DNA of 64,000 bases from Hymenobacter artigasi (GCF_012275535.1 NZ_JAAVTK010000001.1:496001-560000); one strand, 5' to 3'; positions 35,848 to 44,915 are shown, numbered from the stretch's first letter. The notes: generated by a model from the sequence alone, not told the origin. Numbers and translations are program-made.

Positions 35848-37536
35848 TTACTGTGCTACCACGAAGCGTACCGACTGCGTAGTTTCGGCGGTGGCTACCG
35901 TGGCCATGTACAGGCCGGGCTTCAGGCCGGCGGGCAGGGCGATGATTTGCGGGCCGGCGGCCAGCTTCCGGCCCGTGGCTACCGTGGCCACGAGGCGGCC
36001 GGTGGCATCCAGCACGCGCACCGTGGCGGTGGTGGCCGTGGCTACCGTGAAGGAGAGCTTGGCGGCACCGGCCACGGGGTTGGGGTACACGCCCAGCTCC
36101 AGCGACTTATCGGCGGCGGCTTTGGCGGCCAGGGTCTGGCCGGCCAGGTTGTAGCAGGTAATCTGGGGATTGAAGTTGGTCCAGCCGGCGGTCCAGTCGG
36201 CGTTGGGGGTGCCGGCTGGGGCGAAGGCCCCGCGATAGGTTACGGGCGTGAAGAAGGTACCGGCCAGCTTGGCATCGGTGAAGGAAGCGCCGGTGGCCAG
36301 GGGCGTAGTAGCCAGGGGCACGAAGCCGGGAGCCGTGAGGCTGAAGTTGCTGGCATTCAGGTTCAGCGAAGCCACCGTAGAGGTCGTGTCGTTGGTGGCG
36401 CCCAAAAACTGCTTCACGTTGTAGGTACTGCCGTTTACGCGGGTGGCCACCGAGCCCCGGGCAAAGCCGGCAAACACGTTGTTTTTCAGCACCAGCGTGC
36501 CGTTGGTGGCGTTCACCGCCGAGTTGGTGGCCGAGAACGGCGCGGTGCCCTCGTCCAGCAGCAGGCCCACGGGGTAGCCGGCCACCACCGAGTTGAACAC
36601 GCTCAGGGCCGAGTTGCGGCGCAGGTGCATGCCGCGCTTGTAGTTGGTATTGAGCGTGCCGCTGGTGGGCGCAATAAAGTTGCTCATGTTGGAGAAGATG
36701 GCCGAGGTCTGGGGCAGGTTGTTCGAGCCCTGGGCATCGTTGTCGCTCTCGAAGCCGTTCGAGCCGGAGGCGTCGGCCACGTTGGGGTCGCGCAGGGCCA
36801 CGCCAAACTGCACCTTGCCATGGAAGCCGTTGTCGGTATCCCATTCATCATCAATGCCCCGGAAGGCGATGAGGTATTTGGCATTCACCGAGCCGCCAAA
36901 CCACTCAAAAGAGTCGTCGCCGGAGTACGAAACCTGGATGTGGTCGATGGTGGTGCCAGCCCCTACCCCACCCAGGGTCAGGCCGTTGATTTCGTTATCG
37001 GTGGTGAAGGCCACACCGGGAAATTCGATGCGGACGTACTGCAGCGTGCCGGAGTTGTCATTGTCGTCGGTGCCCCCGAAGAAGGTATCGGGCGTGAGGC
37101 CGCCCTCAATTTTGGGCAGCGGCTGGGTGGCCGTACCGGGAATGTTCTGGGTGGCGCGGCCCAGCAAAATCAGTCCGCCCCAGTCGCCCCGGGCCCGCGA
37201 GCCGGCCGGCTGGTTCGAGGTGAACACAATGGGCTGTGCGGCCGTGCCCCGGGCATCAATGCGTGCGCCCTGCTTGATGGTGAGTGTGCCCTTCGAAGCT
37301 TGGTCGCCCTTAATAATGGTGCCCGGCTGAATGGTGAGCGTAGCGCCGCTTTCCACAAACACGAAGCCTTGCAGCAGGTAAATGTTGTTGTTGGTCCAGG
37401 TGGTGTTAGCCGTGATGCTGCCCGATACCACGATGGGCGTGGGAGCAACGGGGCACGTGGTTTGGGCCTGGGCCTGCGGGGCGGCGGCGGCTATCGCAGC
37501 TAGGGCTACGAGGACAGAGAGTACGAGCTTTTTCAT
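35848..37536 (-). CDS. Secreted beta-helix-like protein with T9SS type A sorting domain
   Basis: A 562-residue exported protein. Signal peptide MKKLVLSVLVALAAIAAAAP. The body has beta-helix-like repeats (GSITANTTWTNNNIYLLQGF, FVESGATLTIQPGTIIKGD, LTIKQGARIDARGT), as in right-handed parallel beta-helix surface proteins. The last ~75 residues form a type A sorting domain (GVYPNPVAGAAKLSF, VRVLDATGRLV, LKPGLYMATV). It lies between two TonB-receptor genes on the same strand; each gene has its own terminator. It is a likely substrate of the T9SS; a cell-surface role paired with the receptors is inferred. Confidence 0.9.
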   Translation of the reverse strand: MKKLVLSVLVALAAIAAAAPQAQAQTTCPVAPTPIVVSGSITANTTWTNNNIYLLQGFVFVESGATLTIQPGTIIKGDQASKGTLTIKQGARIDARGTAAQPIVFTSNQPAGSRARGDWGGLILLGRATQNIPGTATQPLPKIEGGLTPDTFFGGTDDNDNSGTLQYVRIEFPGVAFTTDNEINGLTLGGVGAGTTIDHIQVSYSGDDSFEWFGGSVNAKYLIAFRGIDDEWDTDNGFHGKVQFGVALRDPNVADASGSNGFESDNDAQGSNNLPQTSAIFSNMSNFIAPTSGTLNTNYKRGMHLRRNSALSVFNSVVAGYPVGLLLDEGTAPFSATNSAVNATNGTLVLKNNVFAGFARGSVATRVNGSTYNVKQFLGATNDTTSTVASLNLNASNFSLTAPGFVPLATTPLATGASFTDAKLAGTFFTPVTYRGAFAPAGTPNADWTAGWTNFNPQITCYNLAGQTLAAKAAADKSLELGVYPNPVAGAAKLSFTVATATTATVRVLDATGRLVATVATGRKLAAGPQIIALPAGLKPGLYMATVATAETTQSVRFVVAQ

Positions 37537-37591
37537 AGAAAACAGGGTGAATTGGCGATGGATGAAGGAATGTTGATTACCGGTGCAAAGG

Positions 37592-37611
37592 TCTGGCAGG
37601 CAGGCAGGCAG
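37592..37611. repeat. GCAG microsatellite in T9SS cargo leader region
   Basis: Five tetranucleotide units (GCAG/GGCA) in a row upstream of the type A cargo gene, next to the degenerate -7 motif GACCTTTG (minus strand). Confidence 0.55.
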
Positions 37612-37684
37612 CCGACGCGACTGGGGTTATCATTGGGTTAGAGGCAGGTTATCTTATCGTGTCGCGACCAGCCGGGAATCCATC

Positions 37685-37718
37685 AAAAAAGCCCGCCGCA
37701 CAGGACGCACGGCGGGCT
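37685..37718 (-). terminator. Terminator after the large TonB receptor gene
   Basis: 8 bp stem GCCCGCCG/CGGCGGGC with an 11-base loop, then six T on the minus strand. Confidence 0.85.
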
Positions 37719-37745
37719 TTCGCAGCAGAAAAAAGGTGGGGTGGC

Positions 37746-40580
37746 TTAAAACTTATAGGTGAGGCCGGCCGTGGAATATTGTCCCCGACGGAAGCGGCCG
37801 AACGCGCCCCGGTCGGCGCTGCTGATGTCGCCGCTGCGGTCCGAGTCGTAGTACTGGCGAGTGTACTGGTTGAGCAAATCCTGGATGCCCACGCGCACGT
37901 CGAGGTGGGGGCCGAAGCCCTTGGTCACGGCCAGGTCGATGACGTGGCGCGGCAGCTCGAAAACCGAAAAGTTCTGCTTGTTGCTGCTGGCAAACAGGAT
38001 GCGCGGCCCAATCACGTTGTACTGCGCCGACACCTGCCAGCGCCGGTCATCGTCCTGGTAGAAAATACCGGTGTTCACCACGTAGGGCGACTGGCCCTGT
38101 AGCGGGCGGTTGTTGTCCACGGAGGTATCGTCGCCGCTGGCCAGCGACACGCGGCTCTTGATGACGGAGGCGTTCAGCACGAAGGAAATGTGCTGTAGAA
38201 AGGGGTTGTCGGTCAGCTCAACCAGGCCTTTGCGGGCCTCCACTTCCACGCCCACATCGTAGGCGCTGGCGGCATTAAGGAAGCCCAGGTCCAGGGTCGA
38301 GCCGTTGGTGCTGTTGGTTACCTGCTCGATGGCATCGGTGAAATGCTTGTAGAACACACCCACCGACAGCAGCTCCGACTTCGATGGGTAAAACTCGTAG
38401 CGCAGGTCGGCGTTGTAGATTTTGGCCGTGCGCAGCTTGTTGTTACCCTTGATGTTGGCATTGTTGGTGAAATCGTAGTACGAGTAGTTGGCAATTTCGC
38501 GAAACTCCGGGCGGTTTACCGTCTGGCTAGCGGCCAGGCGCAGCAGGCTGCGGTCGTTGAAGTTGTAGGTGGCATTCAGCGAAGGCAGGAAGAAATAGCG
38601 CTTCTCTTCGTAAGCCGGCGTGGCGGAATCACCCGTGCGCAGAAACTTACGGTTGTACTCCAGCCGCACGCCGCCCGAAATGCTGAACCGGTCCGAAATC
38701 GGAGCCACGGCGCTCAGGTAGCCGGCCACCAGCGTGTTATCGGCGCGGTAGCTGTCGAAGTTGGTGGTACCTTCCTTCAGCACGAAGCCGGTTTTGGGGT
38801 CGAGGTTCTGGGGCGCGAAAATCTTGTCGATGGACAGCGTATCCAGGTCGTAGTTGTGGAATTCCTCGTTGCCGGGCACGTAGGAGAAGAAGCGGCTGGC
38901 GTAGTTGCGCTCCTTATATTCGGTGTAGAAGCCGGCCCGCAGCTTGTACTGGTTGGCGCGGGTCGAGTCGCGGCCCGCGAGGCGCTGCTCCCACTGGCCG
39001 CTGGCCATGTAGGTGTTCTCCTTCAGCTTGGAAAAGTACGTGGAGTTGTCCTGCTGCGAGCCCACCTGGCTGATTTCCACCCGAAACGGCTTCTGAGGCT
39101 CGCCGGGATTCGGCACATCGCGGCCGGTGCGGAAGCGGCGGTAATCGGGCTCATCACGAAACACGTAGTTGTAGCCCGTGGCCCAGGTTACAGTCGAGTT
39201 TTTGGCGGCACCCACATCGTGGGTGCCGCCCAGCTGCCCCGAGTAAATGGTGCGGCTCTGGTAGTGTAGGGCATAGTTGTCGCGCTCGCGGCCGTTGCCG
39301 CTCTGCACGTAGTCGAGGCCCGTGCGGTGCACTACTTCGTCGGTGCCGTACTGGTTCAGGAAGTTGCGGAAGTCGATGCGGTTATGGTCGTTCAGGCGGG
39401 CCTGCCAGTTGTGAATCACGCCCAGGCGGCTGGCTGTGAGCGAGCGTAAGTCGTTGTAATTGTAGGTGTAGGAACCGCTGCCGGTTTCCAGGCGCTGGCG
39501 CAGCACGTCGTACTGCTCATGCGTGTTGGAGTACGAGGCCGAAGTCACGTTGCTCAGGTACACCTTCCCTATTTCAAACTTGCGCGTGAGGCCCAGCGAG
39601 GCGCGCAAGTCGGGCAAGGCCGTGCTCAGTGTGGGCTTCCACTCGTTGCGCAGGTCGCCAATGGCCTGCTGCAGCTGGTCGCGGCTCAGCTCGGCCTTGC
39701 TGTCGTAGGGCTGGTCGCCAATGGCTGCCGGCACCTTGCGCAGGCCGTTGTCGAAGCCCAGCCAGTCGGTGCTGCTGCGCGAGCTTTGCTGATAGCCGCT
39801 GCCGAAAGTAGTGCCCGAGCGCCCCCAGCCCGAAATGCTGAAATTGGTCGTGTTCTCCAGCACCGAGTTCTTGGTGTACACCTTCACTACGCCGCCGCCA
39901 AACTCGCCCGGCAGCTCCGGCGCGCCCGACTTGAAAATCAGAATCCGGTCAATCACCGAGCTTGGCAGAATATCAAACGAGAACGAGCGGGTGTCCACCT
40001 CCGCACTCGGCGTTAGGGCATCGTTCAGCAACACCGTGTTGTACCGTTCGGCCAGCCCGCGAATCACGATAAAGTTGTTGTTCTGAATCGTCACACCTGG
40101 AATGCGCTTCACTACTTCGGCCGCGTCGCGGTCCAGGGTCTTCACAATCTGGTCGTTGCTCATGCCGCTCACCACCACCTCGCTTTTCTTGAGGTCCTGA
40201 ATGAGGGCTACTTCGGTGCCGGTCTGCTTCACGCCGGTCACGGTCACCTCGGTCAGGCTCGTAGAGCTTTCCTCCATCGTGCCGTTCAGGGTAGTGATTT
40301 CGCCGCTTTTGATGATGATGGCCGGGAAGGTGAGCGGCTTGTAGCCCACGTAGGTCATCGTAATATTATAGGTGCCCGCGTCGAGGGGCAGCGTGTAGAT
40401 ACCGTCCACGTTCACGGGGGCGGCCAGGGTGGTGCCCGTCACCAGCACCGTAGCCCCAATTACACCCTCGCTGGTCTTCTTATCGGTCACTTTGCCCGCC
40501 AGCGTACCCTGCTGGCCATAAGCTAAGCCACTCACAAACAACCATAAGAACCCAAGTAGATAATACCGCATACACTTCAT
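37746..40580 (-). CDS. TonB-dependent receptor with CarboxypepD-like N-terminal domain
   Basis: A 944-residue outer-membrane receptor. Signal peptide (ending SGLAYGQ), then a CarboxypepD_reg-like domain (LAGKVTDKKTSEGVIGATVLVTG), a plug domain (DRDAAEVVKRIPGVTIQNNNFIVIRGLAERYNTVLLND) and a 22-strand-type barrel ending in aromatic LTYKF. The plug motif VVVSGMSNDQIVKTLDRDAAEVVKR resembles receptors that work next to secreted T9SS proteins. A type A cargo gene follows 209 bases downstream. Substrate is unknown. The start is ATG 40580, with ATG 40571 as an alternative. Confidence 0.92.
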   Translation of the reverse strand: MKCMRYYLLGFLWLFVSGLAYGQQGTLAGKVTDKKTSEGVIGATVLVTGTTLAAPVNVDGIYTLPLDAGTYNITMTYVGYKPLTFPAIIIKSGEITTLNGTMEESSTSLTEVTVTGVKQTGTEVALIQDLKKSEVVVSGMSNDQIVKTLDRDAAEVVKRIPGVTIQNNNFIVIRGLAERYNTVLLNDALTPSAEVDTRSFSFDILPSSVIDRILIFKSGAPELPGEFGGGVVKVYTKNSVLENTTNFSISGWGRSGTTFGSGYQQSSRSSTDWLGFDNGLRKVPAAIGDQPYDSKAELSRDQLQQAIGDLRNEWKPTLSTALPDLRASLGLTRKFEIGKVYLSNVTSASYSNTHEQYDVLRQRLETGSGSYTYNYNDLRSLTASRLGVIHNWQARLNDHNRIDFRNFLNQYGTDEVVHRTGLDYVQSGNGRERDNYALHYQSRTIYSGQLGGTHDVGAAKNSTVTWATGYNYVFRDEPDYRRFRTGRDVPNPGEPQKPFRVEISQVGSQQDNSTYFSKLKENTYMASGQWEQRLAGRDSTRANQYKLRAGFYTEYKERNYASRFFSYVPGNEEFHNYDLDTLSIDKIFAPQNLDPKTGFVLKEGTTNFDSYRADNTLVAGYLSAVAPISDRFSISGGVRLEYNRKFLRTGDSATPAYEEKRYFFLPSLNATYNFNDRSLLRLAASQTVNRPEFREIANYSYYDFTNNANIKGNNKLRTAKIYNADLRYEFYPSKSELLSVGVFYKHFTDAIEQVTNSTNGSTLDLGFLNAASAYDVGVEVEARKGLVELTDNPFLQHISFVLNASVIKSRVSLASGDDTSVDNNRPLQGQSPYVVNTGIFYQDDDRRWQVSAQYNVIGPRILFASSNKQNFSVFELPRHVIDLAVTKGFGPHLDVRVGIQDLLNQYTRQYYDSDRSGDISSADRGAFGRFRRGQYSTAGLTYKF

Positions 40581-40595
40581 GTTGATTTGATGAGG

Positions 40596-40603
40596 CAAAA
40601 TTA
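40596..40603 (-). promoter_or_regulatory. Candidate -7 element for the TonB receptor gene
   Basis: TAATTTTG on the minus strand matches TAnnTTTG, 16 bases before the ATG, which would give a very short leader. No -33 TTG; an ATG triplet occupies that position. Confidence 0.3.
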
Positions 40604-40689
40604 CCGGGGTGCTGTTACGGCATCATAGCCCGCACATTGTCCTATTGTTATGCTCCGATTTCAGGGCTGCACGGGCCGCCGGGGGCTAC

Positions 40690-40697
40690 TACTTTTG
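40690..40697 (+). promoter_or_regulatory. Candidate -7 element for yicC
   Basis: TACTTTTGC matches TAnnTTTG and lies about 134 bases before the yicC start. No TTG at the -33 spacing. Confidence 0.3.
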
Positions 40698-40830
40698 CGG
40701 CCTTTTTCGCCTTTTGGCAGCCCGCCGGGGCGCGCGGCCAGCCGCCCGCCGCGAATGCCGTTCCTTTGCAGTCGCAACCACCGGCCCCGGCTGGTGGTCC
40801 TGCTTCCCGCTCACCGCTATTCTCCTTCGG

Positions 40831-41730
40831 ATGCTCCTCTCCATGACCGGCTACGGCCAGGCCCACCGCGAAACCGACGCCTACACCGCCACCCTCGAAG
40901 TCAAGTCGCTCAACTCCAAAACCCTCGACCTGACTCTGCGCCTGCCCCGCTTCCTGCTCCCGCACGAGCTCGAAATCCGCAACACCGTGGCCAAGGCCGT
41001 GCTACGTGGCAAAGTCAACCTCACCCTCGATTTTGTGCGGCCCGCCGCCACCCGCGCCGCCGCCACCCTCAGCCGCGAAGCCCTGGTGGCCGCTTACCAC
41101 GAGCTGCAGGCCGTGGCCGACACCCTGGGCCTGCCCACCGGCGAAGCCACCCTGCTGGCCGCCCTACGCCTGCCGGGCGTTATCCCCACCGCCAGCGAGG
41201 CCCGCGACGCCGAGCCCGCCGCCGAAGACGTGACCTGGGTCGAGCTGCAGCCGCTGCTCATGCAGGCGCTGGCCGCCATGCAGCAGTTCCGGCAGGACGA
41301 GGGCCACACCCTCACCACCGAAATTATGGGCTACATCGCCACCATCCGGCAGCAGCTGGCGGCCGTGGAGCAGCACGACCCCGCCCGCATCGAGCACGTG
41401 CGCCAGCGCCTGGCCGGCCACCTCGCCGAGCTCACCAGCCACGAGCAGTTCAACGCCACCCGCTTCGAGCAGGAGGTACTGTACTACATTGAGAAGCTGG
41501 ACATTGCCGAAGAGAAAGTGCGCCTCGCCGCCCACCTAGCCTACTTCGAGCAGGCCGTGCTGCAGCCCGACGAGGCCGTGGGCAAAAAGCTCGGTTTCCT
41601 GGCCCAGGAAATCGGCCGCGAAATCAACACCATCGGCTCCAAGGCCAACGATGCCACCGTGCAGCATCTGGTGGTGGGCATGAAGGAAGAGTTGGAAAAA
41701 ATAAAAGAGCAGCTGAATAATATTCTCTAG
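40831..41730 (+). CDS. yicC: YicC family endoribonuclease
   Basis: Stress-associated protein of the YicC/YloC family, later recognised as an endoribonuclease. The hallmark N-terminus MLLSMTGYGQA is present, as are VEVKSLNSK-type sequence (LEVKSLNSKTLDLTLRLP), and the C-terminal DUF1732 segment with EKLDIAEEKVRLAAHL, GKKLGFLAQEIGREINTIGSKAND and the final helix KEELEKIKEQL. It is 299 residues, normal size. The frame is open far upstream but MTGYGQ fixes the start. It is divergent from the TonB receptor gene. Confidence 0.95.
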   Translation: MLLSMTGYGQAHRETDAYTATLEVKSLNSKTLDLTLRLPRFLLPHELEIRNTVAKAVLRGKVNLTLDFVRPAATRAAATLSREALVAAYHELQAVADTLGLPTGEATLLAALRLPGVIPTASEARDAEPAAEDVTWVELQPLLMQALAAMQQFRQDEGHTLTTEIMGYIATIRQQLAAVEQHDPARIEHVRQRLAGHLAELTSHEQFNATRFEQEVLYYIEKLDIAEEKVRLAAHLAYFEQAVLQPDEAVGKKLGFLAQEIGREINTIGSKANDATVQHLVVGMKEELEKIKEQLNNIL

Positions 41731-41747
41731 CCAGCGGCTCTTTTTTT
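41706..41747 (+). terminator. Terminator overlapping the yicC stop
   Basis: Stem AGAGCAGCTG/CAGCGGCTCT (one mismatch) followed by seven T. The left arm lies in the last codons of yicC. Confidence 0.75.
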
Positions 41748-42084
41748 ACTAGCCATATTGGCTTCAACAGCCTTACCGTTCACCCGGTAAAAGGCTCAGT
41801 TGGGCGAAAATGCATAAACAAAATTGGACTTTTTTAATTAATTATAAAATCTGACAGTGGCCGTTTTATGATATGGCCGGGAAATTGCGTAGTCTCTACA
41901 TCTGAGCCATCATGCCTTCAACGGTGCGATTAATAGGCATTTATTGTTAATTTTGAAACCGGCCCCGCCCTTATTTCAAAAAAAATCGCAATATTTGTGA
42001 CTTCAAAGTTGGATATCTGATTATTGTATCTAACTTGGGTTTACAAATAGGCCGTTAGTTACCAACCCCTTATCCCCCATTAGT
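41748..42084. other. A+T-rich gene-free spacer
   Basis: About 340 bases with no coding frame worth calling and clearly richer in A+T than the surroundings. It holds two promoter-like sites for the downstream gene and no tRNA or strong hairpin that I can see. Its base composition stands out against the G+C-rich neighbourhood. Confidence 0.6.
42009..42038 (+). promoter_or_regulatory. Candidate promoter of the small secreted-protein gene
   Basis: TTG, 19-base spacer, TAACTTGG (one mismatch to TAnnTTTG). Transcription would start near 42045, about 40 bases before the ATG. A second, exact -7 match (TAATTTTG) lies at 41948-41955 without a -33 TTG. Confidence 0.4.
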
Positions 42085-42621
42085 ATGAAATCTACGCTTT
42101 TACTCTTTATTCTGGGGCTTTTCTTAACGGCTGCGCGCCCCGCATCCGAGATTGAACTCGTTAAGAAGCGGGTGCTCAGCGAGCGGGTTGAAATCCTCAT
42201 TCCCAAGGGCTTCGAGGTGATGACCGAGCAGCAGATGGATTTCGCCTACGCCAAAGCCCAGAGCCGCCCGAGCGTTATCTTCACCAACAACAACCTCATC
42301 AGCCTCGCCTTCAACTACAGCGACAACGACGCCGACCAGGACATGGTGGACATCTACTCCGCTTCGTTCGGCAAGACTTACCACAAGCAATACAAGGATG
42401 CCACCTGGTTTGGCGATGGTGTAAAAAACATCAACAACCGCAAAGTGGGCTACCTCGAGTTCATGAAGCCTGAGATGGGCCACGAAGTGTACACGCTGGT
42501 GTTCTTCACCGATGTGGAAGGCAAGCTGATGATTTGCACCTTCAACTGTGCCGACCGTCAGAAGCCCGAGTGGGAGCCTATCGCCAAGCAAATCATGCTC
42601 TCGCTGAAAGCCAAAGGTTAA
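42085..42621 (+). CDS. Small secreted protein of unknown function
   Basis: A 178-residue protein with a signal peptide (about residues 1-19, LLLFILGLFLTAARPAS). The mature part has an alpha/beta pattern with FEVMTEQQMDFAYAKAQSRP, VIFTNNNLISLAFNYS and LVFFTDVEGKLMICTFNC. This vaguely resembles the PsbP/Mog1-type fold seen in many small bacterial lipoproteins and periplasmic proteins. That comparison rests on pattern only. It is a single-gene unit with its own A+T-rich promoter region and a strong terminator. Confidence 0.75.
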   Translation: MKSTLLLFILGLFLTAARPASEIELVKKRVLSERVEILIPKGFEVMTEQQMDFAYAKAQSRPSVIFTNNNLISLAFNYSDNDADQDMVDIYSASFGKTYHKQYKDATWFGDGVKNINNRKVGYLEFMKPEMGHEVYTLVFFTDVEGKLMICTFNCADRQKPEWEPIAKQIMLSLKAKG

Positions 42622-42642
42622 TATCCCTGCAAATCAGTACCG

Positions 42643-42685
42643 TAGTGGGTGGTTGAACGCAAGTTCGGCCACCCACTATTTTTTT
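42643..42685 (+). terminator. Terminator after the small secreted-protein gene
   Basis: 10 bp stem TAGTGGGTGG/CCACCCACTA with a nested GAAC-GCAA-GTTC hairpin, followed by seven T. The right arm contains the stop codon of the convergent VanZ-M28 gene. Confidence 0.9.
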
Positions 42686-44499
42686 GCCGCCGGGGCTGCC
42701 CCTTCCTCGTTCAGGAAATCGCGCACCAGCCCGAAGGCCCCGGCAAATCCGGCCAGCGACAGGGCGTCGGGCCGGTCATTCACGTCGTGGTAGGCCGCGC
42801 TGCCGCCGCGCGTGTACATGAAAAAGGCCGGCACGCCGGCTTCGGAAAACGGGAAATGGTCGGAGTTGGCGGCGCGGCCGCGGGCCCCCAGGGCGGGCAG
42901 GTAGTGATGGGCGTTATTAAGGGCAAGGAGGCGGTGGTAAGGGGCCTCAAACAGTTTCCCATTCACGACGGTAGCGCCCTGCTCACCGGTGCCCAGCAGG
43001 TCGAGGTTGAACAGAAACTTGATGCTTTTGAGCGGCACCAGCGGGTGCACCACAAAGTAGCTGGAACCTACCAGCCCCGCTTCCTCGCCCCCAAACAGCA
43101 GGAACACGACGGAATAAGCCGGGCGGTTTTCGGGGCGGGCGTAGTGGGCGGCCAGTTCCAAAAGCAGGGCCACGCCGCTGGCGTTGTCGTTGGCTCCGGG
43201 GAAGTACACGTCCTTGCCCATCATGCCCAGGTGGTCGTAGTGGGCCGAAACGACAAGGAACGAATCGGGCCGGATGGAGCCGCGCACCACGGCCGCCAGG
43301 TTCTGGGTCTGGTAGTTGCGCTGGAGCTGAGCATCAACGCGCACGGTACTCCAGACTGTACGGCCCTGGGGCGCGCCGGTGGCAGTATCGCCAAAAATGG
43401 CTTTATCGAGCCACATCGGCATCTTTTCGGCCAGCACTTCCACGCGCGGCTGGGCGGCTTGCTCGGCGGCCAGCGAGGCGGTGAGCTTGGGCACCACCGT
43501 AATCCAGGCGGCGGCGGTATTCAGGCGCTGGCGCAGCGCGGCGGGCAGCGTGGCCAGCCGGCTGGCATCGGCGGCGCGCATGAGTAGGATGCGGCTGCTC
43601 CACTCCGTGCGCAGGTAGCGGGCCTGCACCGTGGGCCTGGTGAACACGAGGGTATCGAGTAGCAGCAGGCGGCCTTTGGCGGTGCCGGTGCCCGAATTGG
43701 GGGCAGCAATGCAGGCCGTACCGGCTTGCCAGCTCGTCATTTTTCCGGCGGGACCATCGGCTTTGATGGAAGCGCTGACTACGCCGGGAAACGTGTTTAC
43801 GTCCAGGTTAAAGGGCTGCGTGTAGTTGGGAGCCAGCGGCGCTAGTTCCAGAGTTGTGAGCTGCCCGCGCAGGTAGGCAGCGGCCAGGTGTTCGCCCTGC
43901 TTCACGTAGCCCCGGCCGTAGAGGCCAGGCGCAGCCAGGGCCTTGATGGTGCGGCGGGCCCGGGCGCGTATCATCAGGGCGGTTTGGGCCCGCACCGGCA
44001 ACGGGGCGGCGCTGAGCGTGGCGGCGGCGGCCAGCACCAGCCACGGCCCGCTGGCCAGCGGCCGGGCGCGGCCGCCAGCCTGCCGGGCCGACCAGACGGC
44101 GGCCACGCCCACGGCCAGCGCCGCGCCAATACCGTCGCTCAACAAATCGGACCATTCGCCGTGGCGGCCCAGGCGCATGGTCATTTGCAGCACTTCGATG
44201 AGGGCTCCGAACAGGATGCTGCCGGCCAGCACCACCCCGCCGGCGTGGCGGGCCAGCCGGGGCCAGCGGCGCTGCCGGTGCAGCGAAAACCAGCTCAGAC
44301 CTGCCAAAACGGCGAACACGCCCGCGTGGGCGGCTGTGTCGAACGACAGCAGCTCCCACACGGGCGTGCGCGGCATTTCATCAGAAGGGGTAAGCGTAAG
44401 CACCAGTACCACAGCCGTCCACGCCAGCGGCAGGGCAGCGTAGGAGCGGCGGGAAAGGGGTAGCAGGGAGGTTAGCTTGGGTTGGACAAAATCAGACAT
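42676..44499 (-). CDS. VanZ-like domain fused to M28 family metallopeptidase
   Basis: A 607-residue single open frame with two modules. Residues about 18-140 are a VanZ-like membrane domain of four helices, with FDTAAHAGVFAVLAG, GALIEVLQM and GEWSDLLSDGIGAAL. Residues about 150-171 look like a second, internal signal peptide (LVLAAAATLSAAPLPVRAQ). The rest is an M28 zinc aminopeptidase with its ligands: SAHYDHLG near 421, GANDNASG near 433, GGEEAGL near 466, NLDLLG near 498, SDHFPF near 547. VanZ genes commonly follow gcvH in this phylum as separate genes. A sequencing frameshift joining two genes cannot be excluded. Confidence 0.88.
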   Translation of the reverse strand: MSDFVQPKLTSLLPLSRRSYAALPLAWTAVVLVLTLTPSDEMPRTPVWELLSFDTAAHAGVFAVLAGLSWFSLHRQRRWPRLARHAGGVVLAGSILFGALIEVLQMTMRLGRHGEWSDLLSDGIGAALAVGVAAVWSARQAGGRARPLASGPWLVLAAAATLSAAPLPVRAQTALMIRARARRTIKALAAPGLYGRGYVKQGEHLAAAYLRGQLTTLELAPLAPNYTQPFNLDVNTFPGVVSASIKADGPAGKMTSWQAGTACIAAPNSGTGTAKGRLLLLDTLVFTRPTVQARYLRTEWSSRILLMRAADASRLATLPAALRQRLNTAAAWITVVPKLTASLAAEQAAQPRVEVLAEKMPMWLDKAIFGDTATGAPQGRTVWSTVRVDAQLQRNYQTQNLAAVVRGSIRPDSFLVVSAHYDHLGMMGKDVYFPGANDNASGVALLLELAAHYARPENRPAYSVVFLLFGGEEAGLVGSSYFVVHPLVPLKSIKFLFNLDLLGTGEQGATVVNGKLFEAPYHRLLALNNAHHYLPALGARGRAANSDHFPFSEAGVPAFFMYTRGGSAAYHDVNDRPDALSLAGFAGAFGLVRDFLNEEGAAPAAKK

Positions 44500-44530
44500 C
44501 ACAACGCACAAGCCAAAGCCGTGCTACTTT

Positions 44531-44911
44531 TTAGGCTCCCACCAGCTCGCCGTAGGTTTCGGCGCTGAGCAGCTCGGCCAGCTCTTCGGGCTTGGCGATG
44601 GAGATTTTCACCATCCAGCCGTCGCCGTAAGGGTCGGAGTTCACGGTTTCGGGGGCATCGCCCAGCTTATCGTTTACTTCCAGCACGGTGCCGGTGATGG
44701 GGCTGAACAGGTCGGAAACCGTTTTCACAGCTTCTACGGTGCCGAATACTTCGTGCTGGGCCACGTCCTTGTCGAGGGTGTCGATGTCGACATAAACGAT
44801 GTCGCCCAACTCTTTCTGCGCGTGGTCGGTGATGCCAACGTAGGCAACGTCGCCTTCAACGCGAATCCATTCGTGGTCCTTGGTGTAGTGCAGGGTGGCG
44901 GGCAGGTTCAT
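44531..44911 (-). CDS. gcvH: Glycine cleavage system H protein
   Basis: Lipoyl carrier that shuttles the aminomethyl group between the P, T and L proteins of glycine cleavage. The lipoylation motif [12 protein letters not shown] places the modified lysine at position 63. The N-terminus [15 protein letters not shown] and [16 protein letters not shown] are family hallmarks, as is [11 protein letters not shown] near the end. The 126-residue length is normal. The lipB product encoded at 23.3-24.1 kb would supply the octanoyl precursor. It lies 31 bases upstream of the VanZ-M28 gene and is probably co-transcribed with it. Confidence 0.98.
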   Translation of the reverse strand: MNLPATLHYTKDHEWIRVEGDVAYVGITDHAQKELGDIVYVDIDTLDKDVAQHEVFGTVEAVKTVSDLFSPITGTVLEVNDKLGDAPETVNSDPYGDGWMVKISIAKPEELAELLSAETYGELVGA

Positions 44912-44915
44912 TTTT

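Noticed and set aside
40609-40830. Upstream extension of yicC
   Set aside because: The frame is open, but the family N-terminus MTGYGQ fixes the start at 40831; the extension is Arg/Ala/Gly-rich spacer.
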